Assembly: GCA_024401555.1 (NCBI GenBank)
Contig: JAKSKV010000027.1
Coordinates: forward strand, 1 to 45,546
Reading direction: 5' to 3'
Length of the DNA stretch: 45,546 nt
DNA from: Paludibacteraceae bacterium
GTDB taxonomy: Bacteria; Bacteroidota; Bacteroidia; Bacteroidales; Paludibacteraceae
Shown: positions 45,406 through 45,546 of the stretch, piece after piece
Position numbering within the stretch: the first letter of the stretch is position 1
Layout: each line of letters starts with the position of its first letter
The notes under the pieces: generated by a model
Databases searched by the model: none
What the model saw: only the letters and a program-made list of their open reading frames with translations
What the model was told of the DNA's origin: nothing
Position numbers and translations under genes: made by a program

Positions 45406-45546
45406 TTTTTGCAAATGAAACGAGTGGGCGTGCCGAATAGGGGCGTAGCTTTGAAATGTCGTGGGAAGAGAGTAGGCGTATTTCGCAAATATTTATATCT
45501 ATTCTTATGAATTTTCAAAGTAAAATTTTATAAAATGTGATGATTT

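Noticed and set aside
45406-45546. A 31-codon frame starting at 45417
   Set aside because: Very short, basic, no homology recognised and no ribosome binding site; not enough support for a gene.

Overview
The window reads as chromosome of a Bacteroidota bacterium, most likely order Bacteroidales; I cannot place it to family. Reasons: type IX secretion proteins (a PorP/SprF-like protein, a giant surface protein with a type B sorting domain, a GldB-like lipoprotein), Bacteroidota-type promoters (TTTG, 19 bp, TAnnTTTG) at several gene starts, an LptD-like/amidase/MCE block, a GT3-type glycogen synthase next to a short alpha-glucan phosphorylase, and a roughly double-length NusB. Gene density is high. 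No gap between genes exceeds about 260 bp. I saw no rRNA, tRNA, CRISPR array, transposase or prophage gene.

Left part (1-8.4 kb): a secreted endonuclease/exonuclease/phosphatase-fold protein, a MORN-repeat exported protein, an unknown lipoprotein, a GldB-like lipoprotein, an ABC-F ATPase with a degenerate second ATPase site, an FGE/SUMF1-like lipoprotein, a family 2 glycosyltransferase and miaA. 8.4-12.7 kb: a glycogen operon on the minus strand (GT3 glycogen synthase, then alpha-glucan phosphorylase). 12.9-18.0 kb: envelope block with an LptD-like outer-membrane protein, divergent from an N-acetylmuramoyl-L-alanine amidase and an MCE/MlaD-like protein. 18.2-20.3 kb: dnaA and an acidic pRiA4b ORF-3-like protein.

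20.4-24.9 kb: a probable operon of a small exported protein, a VTC-domain protein, a DUF4956 membrane protein, a DUF2490 outer-membrane protein and a YejM/PbgA (LapC)-like sulfatase-fold membrane protein. This is a polyphosphate and envelope set that may work together. 25.0-26.7 kb: a pair with strong codon bias, a NifU/IscU-like scaffold protein and a GGGtGRT-family protein of unknown function. 26.7-35.5 kb: a six-repeat exported beta-flower-like protein, a PorP/SprF-like protein and a 2332-residue type IX surface protein. About 3.6 kb of the last gene is strikingly GC-rich compared with the rest of the same gene.

35.7-45.5 kb: lon, then on the minus strand nusB-yajC-ybbR-like-coaE. Next comes a short reading frame that looks like an internally deleted relic of a PiT phosphate transporter. 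It lies head to head with an intact Na/Pi cotransporter fused to a PhoU-like domain, followed by an OmpR/PhoB-type response regulator and a PhoR-like histidine kinase. The last 140 bases hold no gene I can support.

The observations most worth following are the PiT relic beside a functional replacement, the composition mosaic inside the giant adhesin, the terminator whose loop doubles as the -33 element of the next promoter, the VTC-DUF4956-DUF2490-LapC cluster, and the GGGtGRT pair. I see no clear-cut new defence or mobile system.
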